Positions 43,531 to 55,376 of a stretch of DNA of 64,000 nt are shown here, in pieces. Made by a program: the position numbers and the translations under genes. The first letter of the stretch is position 1, and each line of letters begins with the position of its first letter. The DNA is taken from NCBI GenBank assembly GCA_022835595.1, contig BQUP01000006.1, positions 1,322,293 to 1,386,292 of the forward strand, given 5' to 3'. This DNA is from Cystobasidium ongulense (taxonomy: Eukaryota > Basidiomycota > Cystobasidiomycetes > Cystobasidiales > Cystobasidiaceae). Under the pieces are notes generated by a model that was given only the letters and a program-made list of their open reading frames with translations, was not told the DNA's origin and ran no database searches.

Positions 43531-45490
43531 ATGCTTCGCACAGTCTCTTCTGCTCGCTCGGCAGTTTCTGCTGTCCGACCCTCGGCATTCGCTGCTACAC
43601 AGGCTTCGCAAGGTGAGAGAGCGCGCGACCTTTCCTGCAGCTTGAGATCGAAAGCTGCAGCGTTACGAGCAGCTAGCTCACTAGCAAGACAGACTGCTGA
43701 TTTCGTCTTCTCTCTGCCTGCCTCAGCCTGCTGCTCGAGACAGCTATCTACCCTCCGTCTCAGCCAGAGGGTCGAACCTGCCCTAAAAATTAACGGTGTC
43801 CGCAGGGCCGCTGTTGCAGGTGAGCATCCACTTACATTAGCTCCTGCAAGCTCTCATTCGAGGTCATCAAAGCTGCTCGCGTGCATCGGAAGTATCATGC
43901 TGACTTTTAGCGGCCATCCATCGCATTTCATTTCATTGTGACAGCTCCTCGAAAATGGGTGATCTCCAGATCGTACGCTGCCGAAGCCGGTAGCAAGTTC
44001 AAGAGAAGCAAGCCTGTAGGTAGTATCGGTCCCTTGAATATGTAGAACGGCTACTGACCATCCATTACCGATTTGGCTTTTTGCTTCTGAAATGGATACA
44101 GCATATGAACATCGGTACCATCGGTACGTTCGCCTTACTATCTATAACTGCCAAGCAATATGTACTAACGACCTTGCACTCACATAGGCCACGTTGATCA
44201 CGGAAAGACTACCCTCACAGCCGCCATCACCAAGACCATGGCCGAACAGAACGGTAACAACAAGTTCGTCGACTATGCCAACATTGACAAGGCACCCGAA
44301 GAGCGAGCTCGTGGTATCACCATTGCTGCGGCCCACGTCGAGTACGAGACAGAGAACCGTCACTACGCCCACGTTGATTGCCCGGGACATAGAGATTTCA
44401 TCAAGAATATGTAAGTTTTGCCACCCAGGCATACACTACACTATATGCCGTGTTATCCTGCTGATGCTAAAATGCAAATCAAATTAGGGTCGTCGGTGCT
44501 TCGCAGATGGACGGTGCTATCATTGTCGTCGCTGCCACCGATGGTTGCATGCCTCAAACACGAGAGCATCTCCTTCTCGCCCGTCAAGTTGGTATTCAGA
44601 AGCTAGTCATCTTCATCAACAAGGTCGACCAGGTCGATGACCCAGAGATGTTGGAGCTTGTCGAGATGGAGATCCGCGATCTTCTTGAAACATACGGTTT
44701 CGATGGTGAAGCCACTCCTATCATCAAAGGATCCGCTTTGAACGCTTTGAACGGTACAAGACCTGAAATCGGAACAGATAAGATCAAGGAGCTCATGAGC
44801 TCTATCGATTCTTGGCTAGATATGCCTCAGCGTGCTTTGGACAAGCCTTTCCTTATGCCCGTTGAAGATGTCTTCTCTATTCCTGGTCGTGGAACAGTCG
44901 TCACTGGTCGTGTCGAAAGAGGTGTCATCACCAAAGGTGCCGAAATCGAAATTATTGGTCTCGGAGCGAACATGAAGACCACATTGACTGGTATCGAAAT
45001 GTTCCACAAGGAACTCGACCGTGGAGAGGCTGGTGACAACATGGGTGCCCTCCTCCGAGGCGTCAAGCGTGAACAACTCAAGCGAGGTATGATTCTGTCT
45101 CTACCAGGCAGCATCAAGCCTGTCAAGAAGTTCTTGGCTTCCATTTACATTCTCACAAAAGATGAGGGTGGCCGATACACTCCGTAAGACCGTTGTATAA
45201 CCCACAGTTCTCCGATGGGTAGTCTTACTGATCATATCTTTCCTCCGACTTTTTACAGATTCATGAACAACTACCGACCACAGCTCTTCGCCCGAACGAC
45301 AGACGTCACAGTCGCTCTTACTTTCCCAGATAGCGTTGAAAACCGCGACGAGAAGACAGTCATGCCAGGTGACAACATTGAGCTAGTCGGTGACCTAGTG
45401 CACGAGATTGCTCTTGAACTTGGAAGTCGATTCACCCTCCGAGAGGGAGGCAAGACCGTCGGTACCGGTATCGTCACGCAACTTTTATAA
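43531..45490 (+). CDS. TUF1: Mitochondrial elongation factor Tu
   Basis: Seven exons: 43531-43612, 43727-43819, 43945-44015, 44102-44123, 44188-44410, 44488-45183 and 45259-45490, giving 472 residues. This GTPase delivers aminoacyl-tRNA to the mitochondrial ribosome. The first two exons encode an Arg/Ser/Ala-rich presequence ([16 protein letters not shown] and [14 protein letters not shown]), the third the mature start. G motifs are GHVDHGKT, the DCPGHRDF block, NKVDQ and GSALNAL. Domains 2 and 3 follow ([40 protein letters not shown]). It ends GTGIVTQLL. Exon two is inferred because it keeps phase and gives a good targeting sequence; skipping it would also keep the frame. Exon four is 22 bases. 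Confidence 0.95.
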
Positions 45491-46730
45491 TCAGCTAAAG
45501 GGCTTAAACCTTTACCCGCGTAGCATAATAAGGCTCAAAATTTCCGTACTCCATAAGTATCCACACCTTTCTTGGCGTGGGCTAGCTTATGTCGTATCTC
45601 GTCTTTTGAGACCCTCGCTCCTTTCGCCTTCTCCTACTACACCCTTGTCGTTTTCCACTCGCCATCCTGAAATACTTTACTTTCTTGTATAGACAACAGT
45701 GGCACAGCAATCATACACTTTACGCTTAGATGTTGTTCAGTCAGTCTTTTAATATGAGATCAAGAGCAATGCAATGAAACCCCCAACTCACATGAAAGCA
45801 TATTCCAAGCATGAATATGGCCCGTGGTAGAGGGTCTCGCATCTGGAGAATGACATAGTCAAGACAGAACATGTGCATGCCTGCAATGCTCCTTGTGCGT
45901 TGTTGATTCTGCTTTTCATTGCCACCGCTACATCAACGCCGGTCGGCAGGCAATGTTACTTCTTTCGAACACGCCAACCTAGCCTATTGCGCATTAAACA
46001 GCAGTGTGCACAGCAGAAGCATACATAGCATACTATGTTACACGACGGTATTCGCTTCGGCAAGCACGTCCCACTGCAAGCATAATGTCTCGATAACCGA
46101 GTATCAAGCCAGCATCGCGCTCAACTCAATTGCAGTGTGAAAATATAGCAGCAGATCGGCGAAGTTATAGATATGAGAACGATCTTTCATTGACATGCTC
46201 ATCCTGCCAAAAAGATGTTACGATGTTCGGGTGATGTCGATTCTGCCCTGCCGAAAGGGTATCCAGCCTCTCAGCTGGGCGGTTTCGAAATAATCGAAAT
46301 ATACCGACATCCATATACAACCTCAATATGGACGCGAATCGCTTTCTGACCTGCAGTGAGTGTGATATTATTATTGATTTATAGGTCTTCCTCGTCGTCT
46401 GGAAGTCTCGCCTGGTGCGAAAAGCTGGTTCTTTCGCTCCGAGGCTGTGCCAGAATAGTGAGATTGGGAAGGCTACGAAGGACCGCTAAACAGGATCAAG
46501 ACGTAGCAACAAAGCAACAAGACAGCTGGGTCTGTTTATTTCAATTCATAATAGAAATAATCACAAGGATAGCGAGCACTTTCTCTCTCCTTCCCAATAT
46601 TACACCCAGTCTAGATTACCCCGAGCGAGGCCAGCCTATCCAGGTGATATCCAGCTTAGTGAGTAGCCAGCATCAATCATATTCTAATCTCAAGGTCTAA
46701 CAAGCGAACGCTGCTTCCATTCCGATAGGC
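45491..46730. other. Long intergenic region, possible 5' exons of the next gene
   Basis: About 1.2 kb. The left part is 3' untranslated-type sequence of TUF1. At 46328-46457 a short frame (MDANRFLTC, then LPRRLEVSPGAKSWFF) looks coding if a 29-base intron (46356-46384) is removed, but I could not connect it in phase to the gene at 46731. A short plus frame at 45919-46140 is unsupported. Confidence 0.4.
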
Positions 46731-49700
46731 ATGTTGAGCGTCTCTTCTCTATCCGGTCCCGAACTATATCCTCGCCGCACCGATCCGTCTTTCATGTCAA
46801 ATGCAATTGAGGAGCCAGGACCGCTAGACCACAAAAGCCCATTCTCTCTGAATCCGAAGAAACGAGTATTCAAGCGAACCCCTTCCAAGTACGCACGCCA
46901 TGCATTGAAGGATCAGGTCAGGCCCCGAAAAGCCAGAAAGAAGACAGTCGGCCAGAGGCAAGGCGATTGTAGTGTCTGTACTGATGAGGAAGCTGAGGAT
47001 GGACAAATTGGAGAGGAAGATATGCAAGTCAACGCACGTCCACTAGAGGTGCCGCGGATTGATATCGTCCAGGCATCGCCTTCCATCGGGAGCAGGTCTC
47101 CAGATGCTAGCCTCGTGCGATCTCCAAGCATGCCTGCTGTGCTACCTGATCAAGTACCAGAGTACACGAAGCTCTCAGAGCCCTTCAAGCCTGTCCTCAC
47201 TCGTCCGTTGACTACACCTTCTTTGCAAAGTGGGGAGACTGCCTCGTCCTCTTCACCTGGCTGGGACTGCAATGAAGCTGGTACAAGTGGACGACTCCCT
47301 CTTCTCCCATTACCTGGAACACCTGCTCTTGAATTGGCTGGACATAACTTCAGTGCTCAAGATGACGGTCCTCCTCTACACACTTGTGCAACAGACACTA
47401 CTCAATCCATGCCTGTGACTTTCAATTTTCCTCGAAGCAATGCAAGCCATTCATCCAGCTCTCCGGGTAGTCGACAAGTTGATGATAAATATGCAACAAG
47501 TAGTTCAAAACATGCTTCATCGTTTAATTGGAGGGATTGTTCGTCTAGAAGTACTTCAATATCCTCTTCCGTCAGTCGAATTACGAATCAAGTCCGCGTT
47601 TTACGCGTCACCAATCCCGACCCTCCTTCACCCGTCAGATCAGCTGCCCCATCTCGAACACCAAGCATGACTATCGCACAAAAGCGTTTTGTTTCGTGTC
47701 TTCCTGCTCCTTTGCTTGTTGAACGAGCGAACGAGTACAAAGCTACTTCAAAAGCTGTACCATCTTCATCTGAAACTCCTATGAGTCGAAGCACCGCGAC
47801 ACCAACTTCTGCTTCGAACTCTGCATCAACCCCATCATTTCACTTCTCGGATGGTGGTAGATCCCCTGCCACACCTCTGTCAAGCTTACCTGCCACACCG
47901 ACCAAGCTACCACCTGGGTCGATGAGCCCCGCCACAGTGAAATATGGATACAAGAACCTTCACACGCCCATGAAAGGAGGACTCACGCATGGGAAAGGTC
48001 GTGATTCATGTATAATTGCACCGCCTGTGATGCACAGTCTGCAAGCTGCAGCAACACTTCCCATTACGCCAAAGACGGCTACTACACCTACGAGTAAGAA
48101 AGCCGGACGGATCAATAACAAGACAGGAAAGAAAGTCAGACGTCTCAAGAGGACCAAATCATCTAGTTCGGGAGATGGTGATAGAAGTGAAGGTTTTGAA
48201 TCATGCTTTGAATCGGTTGGAGCGCCTAGTGACAATGAGATGGTCACAGTTAGAAAGAGACGGGGTCAGGCGAAGATGAAGAAGGTGAAAGCCAGTGAAG
48301 GGAAGAAGCAGAATACGTTTAATGGTGACACCGCACCTATAATATCTGAACCATCTCAAGAGAACCCTACGGATGACGTGCCAGTTATCGAGGTTAAGAA
48401 AGACACATTGAAGAGAGAAGAAGTGAAGTGGCCTAGATCGCCACTCATACTAGATAAGCCGTATGTGAGCGCAGCATTGGACATCACGGGCGAGACGAAA
48501 TTGGAAAACCTCACTACCTTCTGGACGCCTATTGGTCGAGTTGTCATCGCTCCCGTTGCTGCGAGTGCTGCTTCAGGTCTCAAATTACCAGGTGCTCCCG
48601 CCTCTCCGGTCGTTCCAGCTTATTTCGTGCAGCAGCCAGAACAGAGCAAGTCAAAGGATCAAGGGAAAATTCAAGAAGTTCAAGTGAGACAGCATAAGGA
48701 AACGAACGAGCCTCGAACACCACGCGCATTTTTAACACCACCTCGCTCGCCCCGTCCTCCAAACGCAAGACAATTGGGCAATAATGCCAAAGATGCACTG
48801 AGTAAATCAGAATTATATCCACCTCGATATGAAGAGAAAAATGAGACTCTCTTATCAGTACCTAAATTCAATTCCTTTCATTCACAGAATACAAATGGTA
48901 GTGATGGTATTGTAGGAAACATATCATTGAGTTTATCTCTACCTTTACCTTCACCTATGAAACTAGATATTTTCACGAGTGAATTATTAGCTAGATGTAC
49001 TGGAGTGGATTATGAAACTCCTCTGAATGCTTCCAAGCTTCCTTTGGGTTACAATATTGGGAGAAGATCTAGTGTTGATGATGTAGATAACAAGATGGGA
49101 AGCGACGACATAAGACTTGAAGATTTCAAAAGGAAAGCGTTACCTTCGCCTGGAGATCCTTTCATTTCTATACCGGATGATAGCGGGTATAAAGAGATTA
49201 CCGAGCTTTCATCGAGTGTCAGACCGTCGCTTCATCATACCCATCCAATTACTCTTCACCCCTCGAAGCTATCGAGCTCGGGTGATCCACACCTTCCTTC
49301 TGAATACGCGCACTTAGCGACGTCGCAACCAAGATGCACCCTTCAAACTCCAGACGCCTTGTATCAGTCTGTGAACAAGCGTGTTAGTGGTCTCCCTCGC
49401 AGATTACCACCTCCCCTTCCACCCCGCCCGACAGAGAGAAGAGAAGCAGTACCTAGTATTGCAGGATTGAGGGAGCAATTAGTAGCCAATGGAGGGCTGG
49501 TATCGGGAGATGATGAAGCTGTTTTCCCTTGTGATTCGCTTAGTCAATCTCATAATCGCGAGTCAAAACATCGTCACAATCACCATCAAAGACACGAAGA
49601 CAGACATGTCAACAGACACGGGGATGTTAAGCGAGAGCAGCGTCATCATAATCATAAAAAGGCTACTCTATTTAAGGAGGAACACGATGATAAGGAAGAT

Positions 49701-50306
49701 GCTGTTATCATTCCGATAAGAAAGACTTACCCTGATGGAGTTGCATTGATGGAGTATGAGCGTGCTCGTTCGTTGCAGGAAGCTCTGGCTAAACAAGAGA
49801 CGTATAATAACCGTCAAAAGAGACATGGAGAAGGAGAGAAGGAGGAAGAGAGAGAACAAGGAAGATATTCTGAAAAGAGGGCATTGTTGCCTGTTCCTAC
49901 ATCTTCGGCATACTTGGAGCAAAGACTGGATCAACACCTACTCGACAATAGGAATGGAGAAGACAGTCGACGGAATAGATTGTGTTATGGAGAGCATAAG
50001 AAGAGCGGGTTTGAGGTGTTGCAGAGACAGCATGATGTAGGTGGGTATACTCGAGAAGAAGGGCAGGAACGAGGTAGGGGCAGGGAGAGAGACAGACGAA
50101 GGGGAGGACAAGACATGGAGGGAGGAGAAGCAGACCATGGAGAAGGAGAGAGAGGAGAGAGAGAAGGAGGAGAAGAAGCTGAGCATGGAGCCATCAGATT
50201 AGGTGAACATAAACGAGGGTTTGATAGCTGTGAGATTGAAAGATGGTTGAAAGGACTGAGGAGGGCGGCTTATGATGCAGTAGAGGGGAAGATGGACATG
50301 TGCTGA
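46731..50306 (+). CDS. Large disordered Ser/Pro-rich protein, function unknown
   Basis: Single open frame of 1191 residues starting MLSVSSLSGPEL; upstream exons are possible. It is rich in Ser, Pro, Thr, Lys and Arg. Near residue 45 lies a strongly basic stretch (FKRTPSKYARHALKD). The middle has many Ser/Thr-Pro sites (TPLSSLPATPTKLPP, TPRAFLTPPRSPRPP), potential proline-directed kinase targets, and basic clusters that could be nuclear signals (KKVRRLKRTKSSSS). Toward the end a His/Arg-rich stretch (HRHNHHQRHEDRHVNRHG) is followed by Glu/Arg/Gly-rich low complexity. The last ~30 residues (EIERWLKGLRRAAYDAVEGK) look helical. No enzyme motif is seen. A cell-cycle-regulated nuclear protein is a guess only. 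Confidence 0.72.
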   Translation: MLSVSSLSGPELYPRRTDPSFMSNAIEEPGPLDHKSPFSLNPKKRVFKRTPSKYARHALKDQVRPRKARKKTVGQRQGDCSVCTDEEAEDGQIGEEDMQVNARPLEVPRIDIVQASPSIGSRSPDASLVRSPSMPAVLPDQVPEYTKLSEPFKPVLTRPLTTPSLQSGETASSSSPGWDCNEAGTSGRLPLLPLPGTPALELAGHNFSAQDDGPPLHTCATDTTQSMPVTFNFPRSNASHSSSSPGSRQVDDKYATSSSKHASSFNWRDCSSRSTSISSSVSRITNQVRVLRVTNPDPPSPVRSAAPSRTPSMTIAQKRFVSCLPAPLLVERANEYKATSKAVPSSSETPMSRSTATPTSASNSASTPSFHFSDGGRSPATPLSSLPATPTKLPPGSMSPATVKYGYKNLHTPMKGGLTHGKGRDSCIIAPPVMHSLQAAATLPITPKTATTPTSKKAGRINNKTGKKVRRLKRTKSSSSGDGDRSEGFESCFESVGAPSDNEMVTVRKRRGQAKMKKVKASEGKKQNTFNGDTAPIISEPSQENPTDDVPVIEVKKDTLKREEVKWPRSPLILDKPYVSAALDITGETKLENLTTFWTPIGRVVIAPVAASAASGLKLPGAPASPVVPAYFVQQPEQSKSKDQGKIQEVQVRQHKETNEPRTPRAFLTPPRSPRPPNARQLGNNAKDALSKSELYPPRYEEKNETLLSVPKFNSFHSQNTNGSDGIVGNISLSLSLPLPSPMKLDIFTSELLARCTGVDYETPLNASKLPLGYNIGRRSSVDDVDNKMGSDDIRLEDFKRKALPSPGDPFISIPDDSGYKEITELSSSVRPSLHHTHPITLHPSKLSSSGDPHLPSEYAHLATSQPRCTLQTPDALYQSVNKRVSGLPRRLPPPLPPRPTERREAVPSIAGLREQLVANGGLVSGDDEAVFPCDSLSQSHNRESKHRHNHHQRHEDRHVNRHGDVKREQRHHNHKKATLFKEEHDDKEDAVIIPIRKTYPDGVALMEYERARSLQEALAKQETYNNRQKRHGEGEKEEEREQGRYSEKRALLPVPTSSAYLEQRLDQHLLDNRNGEDSRRNRLCYGEHKKSGFEVLQRQHDVGGYTREEGQERGRGRERDRRRGGQDMEGGEADHGEGERGEREGGEEAEHGAIRLGEHKRGFDSCEIERWLKGLRRAAYDAVEGKMDMC

Positions 50307-51340
50307 GGTGGAGGATGAATGCAGGGTGTTATCAGAGATTGGTCTTGTTGGCATTACGCATACGCAGATCCGCCACGTCGGCATGCTTGCCCTGTGGTTC
50401 AGTCGCCACCAAGCGAGAAGCGACAAAGGTCAGCAGCGCCACGGATGAGTCCGGGTGGCCGCCTTGACGCTCGAATCCGTGTACATGTAGCGATGAGGCA
50501 GGACAGACAGGATGGATTGGAGGGGTGTTGATGGCGATTGTGCTCTCAGACGGTGCTTGTTAGCATCCTGGCAATAATAATGCAGCGTATGACCGCCGCT
50601 ACTGGATGCAGTCTGATGAAAACTCTGCGAGAATGACGGGATTGCCTCAGGTCTTGAGAAAGGCGAGGAAGGCTCAGCGGAGGAATGGCGGATGGGGGGC
50701 GTGGGAGTGGAAGAGTGAGCAGACGTTGCAGAGGGATTGTCAGTGGTCTGTGGTGCATGCTGTGTGATGGCTGAGTAGCTTGGTGCTTGCTGTTGTTGCT
50801 GATGGAGGGGGGTCGACTGTTTTGTGCACTCAAGGTGCTGGAATAGCGGCGTGTGATTGGATGGCGAGGGCTTGATAGCAAGTGATCGCTGGACACGCCG
50901 TCAAGAGTAGCACGACGAGCAGTCTGCCAGGCAACACACACCCATAACCACACCCCCCACCCACACACACCACACTCAGGCCACTCTCACCATCATTATC
51001 TGTCGCCCTCGCCGTTGTTGTGATTGCTGCATGCCATATCAATTCTCGATCGCCCCTCCGCCATTGAGAAGGACGGGCGCTTGGTGCTCTTTTTCTTTTC
51101 AGCCGCCCCTCTTGCCTCTTGATTTAAAATCCAAAACCGAAAAGGCGGGAAAAAAGGTAATCGAATCGAACTTTTGGGCCGGAAATCTGCAAACCCCAAG
51201 GTCTCACCTCAAGTAGAATTGTGGCGAGGGTTCTCTCTCATTACCTTTTTCAATCACCCCTCGAGCCGGCTGTCATTACTCCTCGATTCACTCGACTAGC
51301 ACTCGGGGCGGACAGGATATAGATTACTACTCCATCGCAA
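50307..51340. other. Upstream region of the BET gene
   Basis: About 1 kb. GC-richer than other gaps, with Gln/Pro-like short frames on the minus strand (50546-50968) that lack any family look. Probably promoter and 5' leader. Confidence 0.45.
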
Positions 51341-54300
51341 ATGTCCAACCCTCTCGACACGCTGGCATCCGAAGCAGCCGTCGTCCAGCACCAGAATGGG
51401 GACACCAATGGCGATAGCAACGGCGACGACACCCCACTCGGCGTCGAGGAAGCGGCAGGCGGCCCTCCCATGCCTCCGGCGGGCCAGCAAGGTGCGGCCT
51501 TGAAAGAAGCCATCGGCGCACTCCCCCCAGCAGACGACCATATCCATCTCCCCAACTCACCTCCTCCACCTCAAGAGTCGTCCCTGATAGGCGGCGGACA
51601 CGGTGACGCTGCCATGGCCGCCATCGACACTCGCCTCGACGAGGATGCTCCGATCCCTCATACGAATGGCTACCTCGAGCAGGGCCTGAATGGCGAGGAT
51701 CAAGAACAGCAGCCAAACGAGCTGGAATACGAGCGAGTCGTCCAGGTCGCCAACTCTACAGACCAAGACGTCCAGGAAGGCGTCGTCGCAGCTCAGGAGG
51801 AGGATCGTATCCCTCCCATGAGCATGGACATTGACCATCCTCAAGGCCTCGAAGAGCCTGATTCAGAACTCCCTCTACCCGTCGCTCAAAGCTTGGAAAG
51901 CGCTCATGAAGCATCACTAGCTGTGGATAGCCTGCTAGGAGCTCCTTCAGCGTCGGAAAGCATAGGAGAAGCAGTCTCGCCCGCTCCAGGGCAGGATAAC
52001 GCACAGCCATTGTCTCAAGTTGAACCTGAACTCCAAGCACCTACGACGATCCATGACATTGCACCTTCACCTTCATCTCAAGAAGCCGCACTCCCTGCAG
52101 GTGAATCGTCACTGTCCTCAATCCCAGACACCCCAGCTCCTCTTCCTTCTCAACTTGTAAACCACACAGTGCCAACAACAGATGCCACTCTGTCTCTCCC
52201 CCCTACGTCCTCAGAAGCTGTTGAAGAGTCTTCTTCTACTTCTACAATAGCACCTCAGATTCTTGAAAACGGAACATCGAGCGTCGAAGCAGTCGAACCA
52301 CCACAACGACAATCAAATGCACCTCCTGCTTCGCTATCCAATCTTTTAGACTCTTCAGCTCCTACACCGGAAGGCCCTACATCGTCTTTCTCACCCTCAT
52401 TCGCTCCTATCCCATCCCCATCTCTTACCAAGAGACCTTTAGAAGATGACTACACTTCAAACGCAGATACAAATTCTGCTGCTGAAGCTAATTACTTTGG
52501 TACTTCGACCACACAAGACGAAACAAGTGAACCATCATTCAAAAGACAGCGTGTGTCTCCAGAAGCAATGTCGGAACAGGTTCCATCAGATACAACAACG
52601 TCGATACCAGCGACAGCCGAAGGCATGCAACTCGATTCTCAGATTCAGGCTGCTCCTCTCACAACGGATGCAGACGTACAACAGCAGCAACAACAAGGCT
52701 CAGCGATGGATGCTGATGCTGATGGAGAGGCAGATGCAGATGCAGACGCTGAAGGAGATTCGGATTTAGTAGCGCCACCTAAGATGGAACAATCTGGCTT
52801 TGCTGATGATTCGATGATTGACCAGAGTTTGGACATGTCGATGGTGAGTGGTCAAGGTTCTATCACTGGTACGCCAATTTAAGATGTGTCAAATGCTAAC
52901 CATGCAAGTCCTTTTCCAAACAGGCCGACCAATCTACTTCTCAAGATCAAGCTTCGTCCGGGCTTCCTCCTATTCCTCCCTCTCATGACGCTCAACAACA
53001 ACAAGATGGGGAAGAATTCAAACCCCCTCTAGCATCTTCTTCTTCCACTTTCCCACCTCCACCTCCACAACAGCCAGCTCCACCTGCAACAATGCCAAAA
53101 GAACAAGTTAAATATGGTTTAGCTATCCTGAGGCAATTGAAGAAGAAAAATGAAGCGAGTCCTTTCTTACATCCTGTTGATCCAGTTGCTTTGGGCATCC
53201 CACATTATCCCGATATCGTAAAGAGACCTATGGATCTATCAACGGTTGAAAAGAACTTGACAGAAGGAATTTATAAAGAAGTAGAGGAATTCACGACTGA
53301 TATGAGACAAATTTGGCAAAATTGTTATTCATTCAATGGTGGTGATTCACCTTTATCTAAATGGGCGAATACACTTTCATCTGTTTTTGAAAAACAATTA
53401 CTCAAAATGCCTACTTTGGCTAGTATACAAGCTGCTCAACAAGCTGCTATTGTCAAAAGATCAGAATCTCCTTCTCATGCTTTAAAAGGAAAATCTTCAT
53501 CCTTTGCTGGAATGGGTCAAATACCAGGTGGTGCTAATAAAGCTAGAAGAACTTCGACGGCTCAAGGTGGTGCTCCTAAACCCCAAATGAAAAGAGACCC
53601 TCACTCACAACAGGGTCAAGGTGGTGAGAAACCTAAAAAAGGGAAAAAGAATCAACAAGGTGGAATGGGAGACGGTGGAATGTACTCGCATCAGCAAGGC
53701 ATGGGAAGTGCTGGAATGATGGGCCCTTCTCCAGCTCAACAGCAAGCTCATCAATTACAAATGCAGCAATTACTCAATCAGGAACAGCTAAATTTCTGTA
53801 AAGAAGTTATGAATGAATTGTGGAAGAAACAATATTCTGCCTTTGCTTATCCGTTTTATGAGCCTGTTGGTGAGTGCCTTTCTTCCTTGGTACATCTGTC
53901 GCGCAGTGTGCGAAAGAACTTTGAGATAGGGATGTAAAGCTGATTACGTTTTTTGACTGGGTATAATAGACTGGCAAGCACTCGGACTACCTGATTATCC
54001 CAAAATTATCAAGCGACCCATTGATCTAAGAACGATGCGGAACAAGCTCAATAATGGGTCGTATAGCAATGCACGCGCCTTTGAGAACGACTTCAAGCTT
54101 CTGATCCAGAATTGCACTACCTATAACCCTCCTATGACACCTGTTCATCAAATGGGTGAGCAGCTTCAAGCGCTCTTTTACGAGAAATGGCAAGGCATGC
54201 CTCAGGAAGTACCGGGCCACCTCATTCCTCAACAACCTCAGCAACAACAGCAATGGGGCGGCGGGTTCTACGGAGGTGAAGGTGCCAATTCGTACGAAAG

Positions 54301-55376
54301 CGAGCAAATCATGCTCATGCAAAGACAACTCGAGCTTCTTACCGGCAATCTTGAGATGTTGAAGAGCAAAGCCATGATGAAGAGCTCGGGTGGATTCGGT
54401 GGAGGCATGCCTTCTCCAATGATGGGTGGAATGGGTCAGATGGGAATGGGAATGTCAACGGGCGGAGGTGCTCCTCCTCAGCATTCACCTGGTATTGACC
54501 ATACCCCTTATGGAGCCCCTCCACCTGCACCTCCCAAGCCTCGTCCAATCCCAGCAGCAAGGCCACCTCCTAAACCAGCAGCACCAACGAAACGACGATC
54601 ATCAGCTTCTTCTTACACTGCTGCCGCTGCATCTACATCTCTCACCACTGCCCCATCTGCCCCTAAACCGAGAACTACCAAAAGATCATCTATGGCCGGC
54701 AAAGACTTCGATTATTCACCTCCTGCCAGAGGATTCGGTCGTGGTCCTGGATCAGATCATGATTCGGATTACGAAGATGAAGTCGAAGCTACGGTTACTT
54801 TTGATATGAAGAAGGAATTAGCTGATAAAATCCAAGAATTCGATGGACCGAAATTGGATAAGGTCGTCGATATCATCAGAAGCAACGCTCCCGCTTTATT
54901 AGGAGATGATAACCAAGAAATCGAACTCGATATTGATATGTTGGATCAACGTACATTATTGAAGCTATATGAATATGTGGTTAAGCCAGTCGGCAAAGGA
55001 AGACAGTTGAAACCCAAAAAGAAAAAGGTCAAGGGAAGAAATAGAGGTGTAGATGAGGTTGCTGAAGAAGAACGTATCAACGCTCTTCAAGCTCAACTTG
55101 ATGCTATGCAAAATAACGTAGCTGTCGCTGAAGCTGGTGGACCTGCTGTTATGCCCAACTTGGGTGAGATAGCTCAACAAGCAAATGCAAGACCTGATGT
55201 AGCTAGCTCTTCAAGTGAAGATGAGGATGATGAGGATGGATCCGATTCAGAGTCCGAGTAAGTACCTCTCTTCACTCTCCAACAATGGATCTCCAGTGAA
55301 AATCCAAAAACATGCACGTATCGATGGGCTCACATCTATACTCTCGTCTCTCAGTGCCTTCAACCCCGACGCTTGA
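51341..55376 (+). CDS. BDF1: BET double-bromodomain chromatin protein (Bdf1/BRD4 type)
   Basis: Exons 51341-52843, 52924-53869, 53970-55257 and 55355-55376, giving 1252 residues. BET proteins read acetylated histones and help TFIID and other machinery at promoters. Bromodomain 1 (about 560-665) has the acetyl-lysine pocket block PHYPDIVKRPMDLSTVEKNL and the Asn-containing NCYSFNG. Bromodomain 2 (about 795-905) has PDYPKIIKRPIDLRTMRNKL and NCTTYNPP. An NET domain follows (about 1092-1156: KKELADKIQEFDG, then EIELDIDML). A 550-residue Ser/Pro/Ala/Gln-rich N terminus precedes. The last intron's donor (GTAAGT) overlaps a TAA stop: spliced mRNA ends SDAFNPDA, unspliced ends SESE. The N terminus is longer than in yeast Bdf1. 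Confidence 0.93.

Noticed and set aside
43820-43944. Reading the second TUF1 intron as part of a longer presequence
   Set aside because: The open frame continues past 43819 but ends in a stop; the GTGAGC donor with the acceptor at 43944 keeps phase and gives the expected mature start.
50546-50968. A 140-codon minus-strand frame upstream of the BET gene
   Set aside because: Ser/Pro/Arg low complexity, no domain, and competing frames open on the same DNA.
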